A stretch of 37,865 nucleotides of DNA from Flavobacteriaceae bacterium (GCA_947378465.1 CANCJZ010000004.1:1-37865); one strand, 5' to 3'; positions 26,657-35,287 are shown, numbered from the stretch's first letter. The notes: a model not told the origin generated them from the sequence alone. A program made the numbers and translations.

Positions 26657-27799
26657 ATGATAATAGGAATTGATGCTTCAAACATTAGAAAAGGTGGAGG
26701 ATTGACGCACTTAAAGGCATTACTCCAACATGCTCAGCCTAAATCAGTAGGCATCAGTAAAATCATACTATGGTCAAGTGAGGCTACTTTAAAAGATATT
26801 CCTGAATTTATTTTTATAGAAAAAAGAAGCCATGCTTTGTTGAACAAATCCACCTTACATTGTTTTTTATTTCAATTTATTTATTTAAAAAAAGAAGCCG
26901 CTGACTGTGACCTACTATTAGTCCCTGGAGGAACGTTTATCAGCAGTTTCAGGCCTTTTGTCACACTATCACAAAATATGTTGCCTTTTGATGTTGAACA
27001 ATCAAAAGCTTATGGTTTCAAAATGAAACTTCGCTTGAAACTATTGTATTACACTCAATCCTATACCTTTAAAAGAGCGGAAGGTTTGATTTTTTTAACA
27101 CAATATGCCAAAAAAAACATCGTTACAAAAATGAAATGGGAACATCCTAAAGCAATCGTGATTCCACACGGTGTTCACCGTTCCTTCCAACTTCAACCAA
27201 GGTACCAACAAGAAGTTTCTTGTTACAACAAAGACAATCTCTTTGAGTTTTTATATGTTTCCTACATAACTGTTTACAAACACCAATGGAACATTGCTGA
27301 AGCGGTATGTCAATTACATCAATTGGGTTTACCTATTAAACTCAAGTTAGTGGGTAGTGTTTTGGATAGTTTTGATTTATTGAAAGATGTGTATCAGCGT
27401 TATCCCAACTCTAGCGAATGTTTGGAATATATTGGTGATATCCCGCACGAGGAATTAAGTCATCAGTATCATAATGCTGATGCTTTTGTCTTTGGTTCCA
27501 GTTGCGAGAATTTACCCATTATTTTGTTAGAAGCTATGATTGCAGGATTGCCCATTGCCTCTTCTAATTATGGTCCAATGGGTGAAGTATTGGGTTCCTC
27601 AGCGGTGTATTTTAATCCTTATAAAATTTCCAGCATTAAAAATGCACTCCAACTGCTATTTGAAAATCACGAACTCCGCCATTTTATAGCAAATAATACA
27701 TTTGACAAGGGGAAAAATTACACTTGGAATATTTGTGCGCAAAAGACTTTAAAATATACAGTAGAAAGGGCTCACCATTACCATCAAAAAAAACACTAA
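26657..27799 (+). CDS. Glycosyltransferase family 4
   Basis: A 380-residue GT-B enzyme started at the ATG at 26657 (MIIGIDASNIRKGGGLTHL); a TTG two codons earlier is unlikely. IRKGGGLTHL is the Gly-rich N-terminal loop. The second Rossmann domain starts near FEFLYVSYITVYKHQWNIAE, and the donor site reads SSCENLPIILLEAMIAGLPIASSNYGPMGEVLG. ENLPIILLE is the EX7E motif. One of four GT4 enzymes in the locus; together with the GT2 they would build a repeat unit of up to about six sugars, counting the initiating one. The gene ends 2 bases before asnB. Confidence 0.88.
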   Translation: MIIGIDASNIRKGGGLTHLKALLQHAQPKSVGISKIILWSSEATLKDIPEFIFIEKRSHALLNKSTLHCFLFQFIYLKKEAADCDLLLVPGGTFISSFRPFVTLSQNMLPFDVEQSKAYGFKMKLRLKLLYYTQSYTFKRAEGLIFLTQYAKKNIVTKMKWEHPKAIVIPHGVHRSFQLQPRYQQEVSCYNKDNLFEFLYVSYITVYKHQWNIAEAVCQLHQLGLPIKLKLVGSVLDSFDLLKDVYQRYPNSSECLEYIGDIPHEELSHQYHNADAFVFGSSCENLPIILLEAMIAGLPIASSNYGPMGEVLGSSAVYFNPYKISSIKNALQLLFENHELRHFIANNTFDKGKNYTWNICAQKTLKYTVERAHHYHQKKH

Positions 27800-27801
27800 T
27801 T

Positions 27802-29724
27802 ATGTGCGGAATAGTAGGGATCATTTCCCAAAATACAGACCAACTTTTAGCGCCTGCTTTAGCGCGTATCGGCCATAGAGGTCCCGATAGTTCCGGAATG
27901 TACATCGATCAGAACCTGGGATTAGGTCACGCGCGATTGGCCATTCAAGATGTTTCCGAGAATGGACATCAACCTATGGTGAGTAGTTGTGGGAATTATG
28001 TATTGATTTACAATGGCGAAATATACAATCATCAAGAGATCCGATCAAAATTGAATGGCAAATACAGCTTTCAATCCCATTCGGACACCGAAACACTATT
28101 GTATGCCTATATTGAATATGGAAGGGAGGTGCTTACTCAATTGAATGGCATATTTGCCTTTGCTATTTATGATAAAATAAAAAAAGAATTGTTTATTGCC
28201 CGTGATCCTTTTGGAGTAAAACCCTTGTATTATTATGCCAGTAAAGAACTCTTTTGGTTCAGTTCCGAGATTAAATCCATAATTCCGCTCTCCATAACTC
28301 CTCAAATTGATAGCCAAGCTTTGGTAAATTACCTTAGCTTTTTATACAGTCCTGGGGAGAAAACACCCTTCCAAAAAGTATTGAAATTATTGCCTGGACA
28401 TGCAATGACCGTTCCTGTTGAATCACCAGAAGGATTTGTAATTACAAAGTATTATAAAATACCTTTTGAAGGAAAAAGAAGCGCCAAAACTGAGCAGGAA
28501 TTAATCGCTGAATTGGAACAAAAACTGATAACTGCTGTGGAACGACAATTGTTATCCGATGTCCCTATGGGTTTCTTTCTTTCTGGGGGATTGGATTCCA
28601 GTGCCATAGTTGCTCTTGCCAAAAAACTGCATCCCGAGAAAAGGTTCAATTGCTATACTATCAAAACGAATAATGGAGCCGATTTAGACGAAGGTTTTAA
28701 AAATGATCTGCATTATGCACGAATAGTTGCTCACCATTTGGATGTTAATCTGATTGAAGTGGATTCCACTATTGACATCATAAAGGATTTTGATAAAATG
28801 ATTTATCATCTTGACGAACCTCAAGCCGATCCTGCTCCTTTGAACGTATTGCAAATAGCCACTCAAGCTCGAAAAGACGGAATCCTTGTATTGTTAGGCG
28901 GAACTGCTGGCGATGATTTGTTCTCGGGATACCGACGCCATCAAGCCCTGCAAATAGAACGCTATACTGAAGTGATTCCGCTATGGATTCGAAAAGCAGT
29001 TCGCAAAATGGTCCATTCGTTACCCGCTGACAGAACACTGTTCAGAAGAGCACGCAAACTAACGCAACACATTCATCGCACACAAGAAGAACGATTGGTA
29101 GGGTATTTTTCATGGATGGACGTAACCACTATTCAACAATTATTTGCCTCATCTCATCAACAAAATATTCGCAATTATAATCCTTTGCAATTGTTCCAGG
29201 ACCAATTGCAAAACATTCCCCTTGAAAAAGAACTCCTCAACAAAATGTTGTATTTGGAACAGTGCTTTTTTTTAACCGATCACAATTTGAATTATACGGA
29301 TAAAATGAGCATGGCCATTGGCGTTGAAGTAAGAGTTCCTTTTTTGGACAAAGAACTCTTAGAGTTCAGTTGTAGCCTCCCCGTAGATTTGAAATTAAAA
29401 GGCGTAACGACGAAATATATTTTGAAAAAAGTAATGGAAAAATACCTGCCGCACGAGGTAATATACCGAAGCAAATCCGGTTTTGGAGCCCCCGTTCGAC
29501 AATGGATAAAAGAAGAAATGACCGTGTATATCGATGATTATCTTTCCGAAAAAGCAATAAACGAACGAAAGCTTTTCAACTTTAAAGCGGTTCAACAGTT
29601 AATAAAGGACAACCAAGAGGGAAAAATCGATGCTTCCTATACCATTTGGTCCTTATTGGCAATTGAATCGTGGATGCGACAATTTTATGATACTACCCCC
29701 ACCCAAAATCATTCAATACTATGA
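27802..29724 (+). CDS. asnB: Asparagine synthetase (glutamine-hydrolysing)
   Basis: A 640-residue protein. The start must be the ATG at 27802, because Cys2 (MCGIVGII) is the glutaminase nucleophile after Met removal; the upstream in-frame extension lies in the previous gene. Domain 1 (about 2-200) is a class II glutamine amidotransferase (GHRGPDSSG, GHARLAI, YNGEIYNH, FGVKPLYY). Domain 2 has the ATP pyrophosphatase loop FLSGGLDSSAIVAL (about 259-272) and DKMSMAIGVEVRVPFLD. In polysaccharide loci such proteins are thought to amidate uronic acids or related groups, not to make asparagine. The stop overlaps the next start (ATGA). Confidence 0.93.
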   Translation: MCGIVGIISQNTDQLLAPALARIGHRGPDSSGMYIDQNLGLGHARLAIQDVSENGHQPMVSSCGNYVLIYNGEIYNHQEIRSKLNGKYSFQSHSDTETLLYAYIEYGREVLTQLNGIFAFAIYDKIKKELFIARDPFGVKPLYYYASKELFWFSSEIKSIIPLSITPQIDSQALVNYLSFLYSPGEKTPFQKVLKLLPGHAMTVPVESPEGFVITKYYKIPFEGKRSAKTEQELIAELEQKLITAVERQLLSDVPMGFFLSGGLDSSAIVALAKKLHPEKRFNCYTIKTNNGADLDEGFKNDLHYARIVAHHLDVNLIEVDSTIDIIKDFDKMIYHLDEPQADPAPLNVLQIATQARKDGILVLLGGTAGDDLFSGYRRHQALQIERYTEVIPLWIRKAVRKMVHSLPADRTLFRRARKLTQHIHRTQEERLVGYFSWMDVTTIQQLFASSHQQNIRNYNPLQLFQDQLQNIPLEKELLNKMLYLEQCFFLTDHNLNYTDKMSMAIGVEVRVPFLDKELLEFSCSLPVDLKLKGVTTKYILKKVMEKYLPHEVIYRSKSGFGAPVRQWIKEEMTVYIDDYLSEKAINERKLFNFKAVQQLIKDNQEGKIDASYTIWSLLAIESWMRQFYDTTPTQNHSIL

Positions 29725-31841
29725 ATCAAATCATTCAATCACTTAAAACAGGAGCTACCCTATTAGAACAACTTCCCGCTCCAGAAGTCAAAAAAGGACA
29801 AGTGCTGATTAGAACCAGCAGAAGCTTAATTTCCCTAGGTACGGAACGCATGTTAGTTGAATTTGGAAAGTCAAGTTTACTAGCCAAAGCCCAACAACAA
29901 CCGGACAAAGTAAAACAAGTGCTGAATAAAATCAAGACAGAAGGTTTGAAAACTACTTTGGAAGCGGTCGCTAATAAACTAGACCAAGCTATCCCCTTAG
30001 GTTATTGCAACGTTGGGAAAGTAATTGCTATTGGGGAAGGCGTAACTGAGTTTGCCATTGGCGATCGAGTAGCTTCCAACGGAGCCCATGCGGAATACGT
30101 GTGCATTCCTAAAAATCTGGTGGCACACCTTCCCAACAATGTCACAGATGAGGAAGCTACTTTTACAGTAGTAGGCGCCATTGGGTTACAAGGAATTCGT
30201 TTATTGAATCCTACTTTGGGGGAAACCATCGTAGTGATAGGAATGGGGTTGATAGGAATGCTTACCGCTCAACTGCTAATGGCCAATGGTTGTAGCGTAA
30301 TTGGAGTAGATCCCGATGAAGAAAAACTGCGCCTTTCACAACAATGGGGCATCATTCCATTTCATCCTAAATCAGAAGGAGATTTGGTTGCATTTGTAAA
30401 TTCAATCACCAATCACATTGGATGTGATGGCGTAGTGATCACCGCATCCAGCAAAACCAATGATATCATTAGTCAATCGGCGCAAATGTCTCGAAAAAGA
30501 GGGCGCATTGTGTTGATAGGAGTGGTTGGATTACAACTCAACCGAGCGGATTTTTATGAAAAAGAATTGAGTTTTCAGGTATCCTGTTCCTATGGCCCAG
30601 GGAGGTACGATGATCATTATGAGTTAAAAGGTCAGGATTACCCATTGCCATTTGTACGCTGGACGGAGAAACGAAACTTTGAAGCTGTTCTGCAAGCCCT
30701 AGCAACCTCTAAACTTCAGGTAAAAGAGATGATTAGCGAGGTAATTCCCTTAGCAGAGTATCAAAGAATTTACAATCATATTGGAACAAGTAAATCCATT
30801 GCTACTATTTTAAAATACGAGGAGAATAGTTTGGAACCATTGCAAACTATTGCCTTATCAAATTATAACTACTCCAAATCAAAAGCCTGCATTGGCATCA
30901 TTGGGGCAGGTAATTTTACCCAAATGACCTTATTGCCTCTTTTAAAAAAAACCAATGTCCAATTGTACAGTATAGCTAGTACCAACGGGATTTCAAGTAC
31001 AAGCTTGGCTAAAAAATACAACTTTGCGTTTTCCACTACCAATCATCAAAGCATCTTGGAGGATTCCAATGTCAATTTGGTGATGATTACCACCCGACAT
31101 AACAGTCACGCACAATTAGTATGTGAATGTTTACTTCAAAAAAAACACGTATTTGTTGAAAAACCATTGGCGATTACCACACCTCAATTGCAAGTAATAC
31201 TCAAAACCTATCAGCTAACAGAAGGTAAATACAGCATTTCAGTGGGCTTTAATCGTCGATTTTCACCTCATAGTCAAAAAATAAAAGCAGTATTAGGTAC
31301 GCTTCCAATGAATATAATTGCCACAGTAAATGCGGGCAGCTTGCCTCCATCCGCTTGGGTACACGACCGCAAGGTAGGTGGAGGCCGAATTATTGGCGAA
31401 GCGTGTCATTTTATTGACCTAATCACTTATTTAACGGGAAGCTTGGTGAGTAGTGTATGTATGAATGCAATGGAATGCAATCCTCAAGAAACCACTGACA
31501 ATGCGACTATTTTATTAAAATATAAAAATGGTTCTACAGGAGTGATCAATTACTTTTCAAATGGATCAAAAGCTTATGCCAAAGAACGGATTGAAATATA
31601 TTCCCAAGAGCGCACAGCCATTATTGATAACTTCCGAAAAACAAAAGGCTACGGATTCAAAGGATTCAGCTCCTTTTCTTCTTCAATGGATAAAGGACAT
31701 AAAAATCAATTAGAACAACTAGTACAACAACTGCAGCAAGGAACTCCCCCGATTATTCCTTTTGAAGAGTTAGTCAACACCACTCAAGCGGCTTTAGCGG
31801 CTATTGAAAGTTTGAAAACCAAGCAATGGATCACTATTTAA
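29721..31841 (+). CDS. Bi-domain oxidoreductase: MDR-type dehydrogenase fused to Gfo/Idh/MocA dehydrogenase
   Basis: A 706-residue fusion. Residues 1 to about 370 form a medium-chain dehydrogenase with NAD(P) motif VIGMGLIGMLTAQLL (about 171-185). The usual catalytic zinc ligands are not visible: the position of the first Cys reads LGTE, and the zinc-lobe loop is replaced by a Lys/Gln-rich insertion. From about residue 387 (ACIGIIGAGNFTQ) a Gfo/Idh/MocA Rossmann domain follows, with VFVEKPLAIT (EKP motif) and EACHFIDLITYL. The fusion is typical of polysaccharide loci with heparinase-like genes and probably oxidises or epimerises a nucleotide sugar or glycan. It is coupled to asnB through ATGA. 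It is the last gene before the interruption. Confidence 0.9.
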   Translation: MNQIIQSLKTGATLLEQLPAPEVKKGQVLIRTSRSLISLGTERMLVEFGKSSLLAKAQQQPDKVKQVLNKIKTEGLKTTLEAVANKLDQAIPLGYCNVGKVIAIGEGVTEFAIGDRVASNGAHAEYVCIPKNLVAHLPNNVTDEEATFTVVGAIGLQGIRLLNPTLGETIVVIGMGLIGMLTAQLLMANGCSVIGVDPDEEKLRLSQQWGIIPFHPKSEGDLVAFVNSITNHIGCDGVVITASSKTNDIISQSAQMSRKRGRIVLIGVVGLQLNRADFYEKELSFQVSCSYGPGRYDDHYELKGQDYPLPFVRWTEKRNFEAVLQALATSKLQVKEMISEVIPLAEYQRIYNHIGTSKSIATILKYEENSLEPLQTIALSNYNYSKSKACIGIIGAGNFTQMTLLPLLKKTNVQLYSIASTNGISSTSLAKKYNFAFSTTNHQSILEDSNVNLVMITTRHNSHAQLVCECLLQKKHVFVEKPLAITTPQLQVILKTYQLTEGKYSISVGFNRRFSPHSQKIKAVLGTLPMNIIATVNAGSLPPSAWVHDRKVGGGRIIGEACHFIDLITYLTGSLVSSVCMNAMECNPQETTDNATILLKYKNGSTGVINYFSNGSKAYAKERIEIYSQERTAIIDNFRKTKGYGFKGFSSFSSSMDKGHKNQLEQLVQQLQQGTPPIIPFEELVNTTQAALAAIESLKTKQWITI

Positions 31842-31902
31842 TTGTTTTATTTTAAATAAATTAAAAATTTTATTTTATTAAAATAAAAAAATAGAGACAC
31901 TT

Positions 31903-32232
31903 AAAAATAATGATTTTTCCTTTTCCAAAAACTATTTTTGAACGGGGAAAAATAATTTTAAAGGGGCTAAAACTATTTTTACCCCACGCATCAAATACTT
32001 TTGAAGCCTAAAATAATAGTTTTAAGCCCTATTGAATGTCTTTTGCATAGGGAAAAATCATTTTTGGAAAAGGAAAAATCATTTTTGAAGGCGCTGAAAT
32101 ACTTTTACCCCATTCAAAAATATTTTTTGAGGCTTCAAAAACAATTCTATAAAGTTCAAAAAACATTTTAGAAGCTTCAAAAAACATTTTGTAGCTTTCG
32201 TTAATTGTTTTTGAAAGGGGAAAAACCATTTT
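31903..32232 (-). repeat. Array of about 16 exact-period 21-bp degenerate repeats (7-codon repeat)
   Basis: On the plus strand TTT recurs at 31915, 31936, 31957, 31978, 31999, 32020, 32041, 32062, 32083, 32104, 32125, 32167, 32188, 32209 and 32230, with TCT at 32146: sixteen positions spaced exactly 21 bases with no indel. Read on the minus strand each unit is a heptad starting with Lys (one Arg), with a consensus near K-[MI]-[IVF]-F-[EP]-x-[SGP], for example KMFFEAS and KMIFPFP. A frame with ATG at 32229 is open for 66 codons, then two TAG codons (both at heptad position 5) break it, while the heptad register continues beyond them. The units also carry regular A and T tracts. Confidence 0.85.
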
Positions 32233-32362
32233 TAAGCAGCAGGTTTCTTATAGGTTGTAGGCTTATTTTAAGTTTTATAGTTAGGTTATCCGTTTTTAAG
32301 AACTTTATAACCCATATAGTCACTCCCAACCTCCTACAACTTACCCCCTAAAAAATCTATTA

Positions 32363-32400
32363 CCAAAAAAAACAGGTCTTTCAAAAATGAAACACCTGTT
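32363..32400 (-). terminator. Terminator of the minus-strand surface-protein module
   Basis: Arms aacaggt (32371-32377) and acctgtt (32394-32400); after one mismatch the stem continues tttc/gaaa around a 6-base loop. On the minus strand it is followed by eight T (32363-32370). Placed about 175 bases after the stop of the gene at 32574. Confidence 0.75.
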
Positions 32401-32443
32401 TTCAACCAAACTTTATTTACCTAATTAACTTTCTAAAATTAAT

Positions 32444-32468
32444 ACTCAATCGCATTGAGTTTTTTTTT
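32444..32468 (+). terminator. Terminator of the polysaccharide operon
   Basis: Perfect 7-base stem actcaat/attgagt (32444-32450, 32454-32460) with loop cgc, followed by eight T. It is the first strong plus-strand terminator after the two-domain oxidoreductase gene. Confidence 0.75.
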
Positions 32469-32573
32469 GTTTTTAAGATTACCTCCAGGTTAGAGGAGAT
32501 AATCTCGAAACAAAACATATATAATCAAATAATGAAGATTCTAAATTTATATTAAGGACAGGTAAATGTTATG

Positions 32574-33632
32574 TTAACTTGTCCGCCGAGCACCGGCACC
32601 TGTTGTTCCAACAAAACCATTATCCGTAGTAGCACCACCGCCCGCTCCAATTACGGATCCGGCTGCCGTTGCTGGTGTCCCATTACCAAGTCCACCGATT
32701 CCTCCACCAGGACCCACTCCGTTACCGCCTTTAGCAGTCAAAGAATTAATTGATATTAAGGCACCATTTCCATTAATATTTGTAGTGCCTCCAGTTGCGA
32801 CTCCTCCAGTAGAAAGTTGATTCGTTTTCCCACCGCTTCCACCTGTAGCGGTCAAGGTAGTCCCATTATAAGTAGCAGTACTAGTACCCCCAGCAATCCC
32901 AAGAACAACAACTCCAGTCACTGGAGCCCCTCCTGTACCAACAGAATAACTAATCGTACTACCATAAGCTACAGTGATTACCTTGGAACAATAAGCGCCA
33001 CTAGCGCCTCCACTTGGCCACGGTGGATTGTATCCCATTGCACCACTACCGCCTCCTCCATACACCTCAACAGTTGCTTGTGTAACTCCATTAGGTATGG
33101 CTAAAGTTCCGCTTCCTGAAGTAAAGATATTTACGGCATTATATACAGTAATTGGATAAGTAGAAGTACCTCCATTATAAGTTGCTGTTATGTTTGTAGC
33201 TCCTGCCGAAACTCCAGTAATCACTCCAGTTGAACTATTAATAGACGCTACGGCTGGATTACTTGATAACCATGCAACTCCAGTAGTAATTCGAATTCCT
33301 GAAACATATACTTCAGGAGTTACGGTGCACCCTACTAATACATCCTTGGCAAAGGTCAAAATAGGTCGGTCGTTATTAGAGGACAAACAGAACGACCAAG
33401 CGCCATTTTCATAGGAACGGAGGCATTTAGATGTTTGATCGTAAATGAGCATCCCATTCACTGGAGCGATGATGTCCGAAACTTGCGCTACTCTTGGAAG
33501 CAATAAAGCTTTGTTCGTAGCTGTCAAATCTAAAATGGCATTGCTATCAGGACTTGTTGTTCCAATACCTACTTGGCTATAGCCAAAGCAGCTAAATAGA
33601 AATAAAATCAGATAATATAGTGTTGTTTTCAT
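32574..33632 (-). CDS. Surface protein with Big2-like domain and glycine-rich C-terminus (apparent frameshift near its end)
   Basis: A 352-residue exported protein. A signal peptide (to about residue 19, CFGYSQ) is followed by VGIGTTSPDSNAILDL and LLLPRV, the usual opening of Bacteroidota tail-fibre-like surface proteins. Residues about 92-165 look like a Big2 (Ig-like) domain (VAWLSSNPAVASINSSTGVITGVSAG split over strands). From about 168 on the protein is Gly/Thr-rich. The frame ends GARRTS, but one base earlier the other frame gives GQVNITFTCP before a TAA at 32552, the ending expected for such Gly-rich domains. One extra base near 32585 explains this. It is the last gene of the minus-strand module, 33 bases after the barrel gene. 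An adhesin role is inferred. Confidence 0.8.
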   Translation of the reverse strand: MKTTLYYLILFLFSCFGYSQVGIGTTSPDSNAILDLTATNKALLLPRVAQVSDIIAPVNGMLIYDQTSKCLRSYENGAWSFCLSSNNDRPILTFAKDVLVGCTVTPEVYVSGIRITTGVAWLSSNPAVASINSSTGVITGVSAGATNITATYNGGTSTYPITVYNAVNIFTSGSGTLAIPNGVTQATVEVYGGGGSGAMGYNPPWPSGGASGAYCSKVITVAYGSTISYSVGTGGAPVTGVVVLGIAGGTSTATYNGTTLTATGGSGGKTNQLSTGGVATGGTTNINGNGALISINSLTAKGGNGVGPGGGIGGLGNGTPATAAGSVIGAGGGATTDNGFVGTTGAGARRTS

Positions 33633-33665
33633 TTTAATTGTGTGTGTTTGAAAATTTGTTTCTTA

Positions 33666-34301
33666 TTATAATCGATAGGCAATGCTCACATTAGCAATAC
33701 TCATTTTACCGATATCGGTATTGGTCGCACTTCCTTTATTAAAGTCACCAGGATTTTTATCCACATTCAATAGTCCTACAAAACAATGAGCTTCCACAAG
33801 CCATTTTGAGGTAATATTATAGGCAATTCCTAAGGAAGGTCCTAAATCAAAATCCTTAATATAGGCATTGGGTTTCTCAGAATCGAATTTGTTGGTCCGC
33901 TCTCGTGCTGCATAGGCTATATAATTAATTTGTGGTCCTAATTGAAGGTTGAAATGTTGACTAATATTGTATTTCAATAACAATGGTAAACTGATGATGG
34001 ACATTTTTAATTTTTCTTCCACAGTGATGTAATAGTTTCCATAGTAGGGCCATATTTCAGTACGATTGGAATTGGCGTGGATTCGGATATAATCAATTTC
34101 AGGAATAAAACTAATTTTATCACTTAATGGGATTTCGCAGGCAAGTCCTATTTGATAGCCTATTCCGCCTTTCCAATTGGCTTGTTTCCCAGAAAAAAAT
34201 GCTGTATTGGCACCTGCTTTAATGGTAAAGCGCTCTTTCCTATCTTGTGCAGTCACTGAATTAACAACAGCGATTATGAATAATAGTATAATTTTTTTCA
34301 T
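33666..34301 (-). CDS. Outer-membrane beta-barrel protein (PorT/OMP_b-brl_2-like)
   Basis: A 211-residue protein with a signal peptide (cleavage near VTAQ, residue 19). The mature part shows alternating amphipathic strands: FTIKAGANTAFF, GGIGYQIGLACEIPL, ISFIPEIDYIRI, ISLPLLLKYNI, FNLQLGPQINYIAYA, LGPSLGIAYNI, and an aromatic/aliphatic end IANVSIAYRL, fitting an 8-strand outer-membrane barrel of the porin-like 'PorT' family. Its ATG overlaps the stop of the membrane-protein gene upstream (ATGA), so both are translationally coupled. Partner and cargo are unknown. Confidence 0.87.
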   Translation of the reverse strand: MKKIILLFIIAVVNSVTAQDRKERFTIKAGANTAFFSGKQANWKGGIGYQIGLACEIPLSDKISFIPEIDYIRIHANSNRTEIWPYYGNYYITVEEKLKMSIISLPLLLKYNISQHFNLQLGPQINYIAYAARERTNKFDSEKPNAYIKDFDLGPSLGIAYNITSKWLVEAHCFVGLLNVDKNPGDFNKGSATNTDIGKMSIANVSIAYRL

Positions 34302-34825
34302 AACATTGAATTGGTTTCTAATTGATCGCTTTTAAAATCATCTGAAACAAAATTAGAGACAATGGATTTAGGCTTGATGGTTAAACTTGCTTTAGCCTTG
34401 TTATTTTTGATTTTATTTTCAGTTATGGGCATATTTTTATGAATTAATTGAACTAATTCCACTGCATCTTCAAGAATGGCTTCCTTAATTTTTAATTCAA
34501 TAAAATCAAATTCTTTAACGATCAATAATTTATATTCGTAATCCTTAATCATAAGCGCAATGATAAATGCAGTTAGCACTTGAAAAAGGATAAGATTCGC
34601 GGTGGTTTTCAAGAATAAATAATCTACTGCAAAAGTGAGCGCAATAGCTACAATGAAGAAAAGATAGTTTTTGTGATACTTTTTTCTTTTGTATAAAAAA
34701 GTTTTCTTAATCAATTCCAAAGGGATCGTTAAGGTTGAAGAATCTCTGTAAATTTTTACTAGGGATGAAGTTACTATACCTATAGCATTTTCACCATTTC
34801 CGTTTTTTTTAGCTATGTTTTTCAT
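34298..34825 (-). CDS. Inner-membrane protein of unknown function
   Basis: A 175-residue protein with two closely spaced hydrophobic helices (about 54-70 and 76-93), so both ends should face the cytoplasm. The N-terminal part (IGIVTSSLVKIYRDSSTLTIPLELI) may form a small beta-rich domain. The C-terminal part contains a Glu/Leu helix (FDFIELKIKEAILEDAVELV) and a basic, Ser-rich tail. I do not recognise a family. It is the second gene of the minus-strand module, 33 bases after the receiver-like gene and coupled by ATGA to the barrel gene. Confidence 0.72.
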   Translation of the reverse strand: MKNIAKKNGNGENAIGIVTSSLVKIYRDSSTLTIPLELIKKTFLYKRKKYHKNYLFFIVAIALTFAVDYLFLKTTANLILFQVLTAFIIALMIKDYEYKLLIVKEFDFIELKIKEAILEDAVELVQLIHKNMPITENKIKNNKAKASLTIKPKSIVSNFVSDDFKSDQLETNSML

Positions 34826-34858
34826 TTTAGATTAATTCAGTAGTTAATAACAACTTTG

Positions 34859-35287
34859 TCAATTAATGTTTTTATCATTTGTGTGTCCTTCATTGGAACT
34901 GCTATGTATTATCTTTAATTCCTTTAGCTTTATGATCAAATATTTTAAAAACACTGTTTTTCTATCAAATAAATCCAAATAGATAATGCCCTCCATTTTG
35001 TACAAACTATGGTCAAAATTTTTGATGCGTGCTCCAAGAAAAACGGTATCCACTTTAGAATGTATATAACTCAAATTCAACACATCTTCATTGTGATTGA
35101 TGATTACCAAGGCGCAATCAAAATCCACCTTATCATAGGCATACAAATTTTTAGCACTTGCACATTGCTTGATGTCAAATGAATTTCCAAAAAAGCGATA
35201 GATCAATCTTGAATATCCTTTTGAGGTATCAAAAACCAAAACTTTTTTCTTTTGAATCGTAGTATTCGTTACGTCGTTCGTCTCCAT
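34859..35287 (-). CDS. Small receiver-like protein of unknown function
   Basis: A 142-residue cytoplasmic protein. KKKVLVFDTSKGYSRLIYRFF resembles the first strand and helix of a response-regulator receiver (VLVVDDxxxxRxxL), and FDCALVIINHNED resembles its third strand, but the phospho-accepting Asp is not where expected (Ile/Asn there), and the final Lys is not clear. It may be a phosphorylation-independent pseudo-receiver, or the likeness may be chance. It is the first gene of the minus-strand module whose products are otherwise membrane or surface proteins. Confidence 0.7.
   Translation of the reverse strand: METNDVTNTTIQKKKVLVFDTSKGYSRLIYRFFGNSFDIKQCASAKNLYAYDKVDFDCALVIINHNEDVLNLSYIHSKVDTVFLGARIKNFDHSLYKMEGIIYLDLFDRKTVFLKYLIIKLKELKIIHSSSNEGHTNDKNIN

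Larger units (their letters stand above)
31842..32573. other. 732-base gene-free stretch after the operon
   Basis: Contents in order: an all-A/T hairpin (31868-31888, ten-base arms), the 21-bp repeat array (31903-32232), an unremarkable part (32233-32362), a minus-strand terminator (32363-32400), a plus-strand terminator (32444-32468), and an imperfect hairpin (32477-32486 with 32495-32504). The operon transcript therefore probably ends about 600 bases after its last stop codon and includes the repeat array. Confidence 0.75.

Noticed and set aside
32029-32229. A 66-codon frame as a normal protein-coding gene
   Set aside because: It is a slice of the 21-bp array; the same register continues past its stop codon, so it is reported as a repeat and not as a gene.
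31903-32232. CRISPR array
   Set aside because: The units are contiguous 21-mers that all resemble each other; there are no conserved repeats separated by unique spacers and no cas genes.
32571-33414. Several plus-strand frames across the Gly-rich surface gene
   Set aside because: They arise from the low-complexity Gly/Thr codons of the opposite strand and are Ser/Pro/Thr nonsense.
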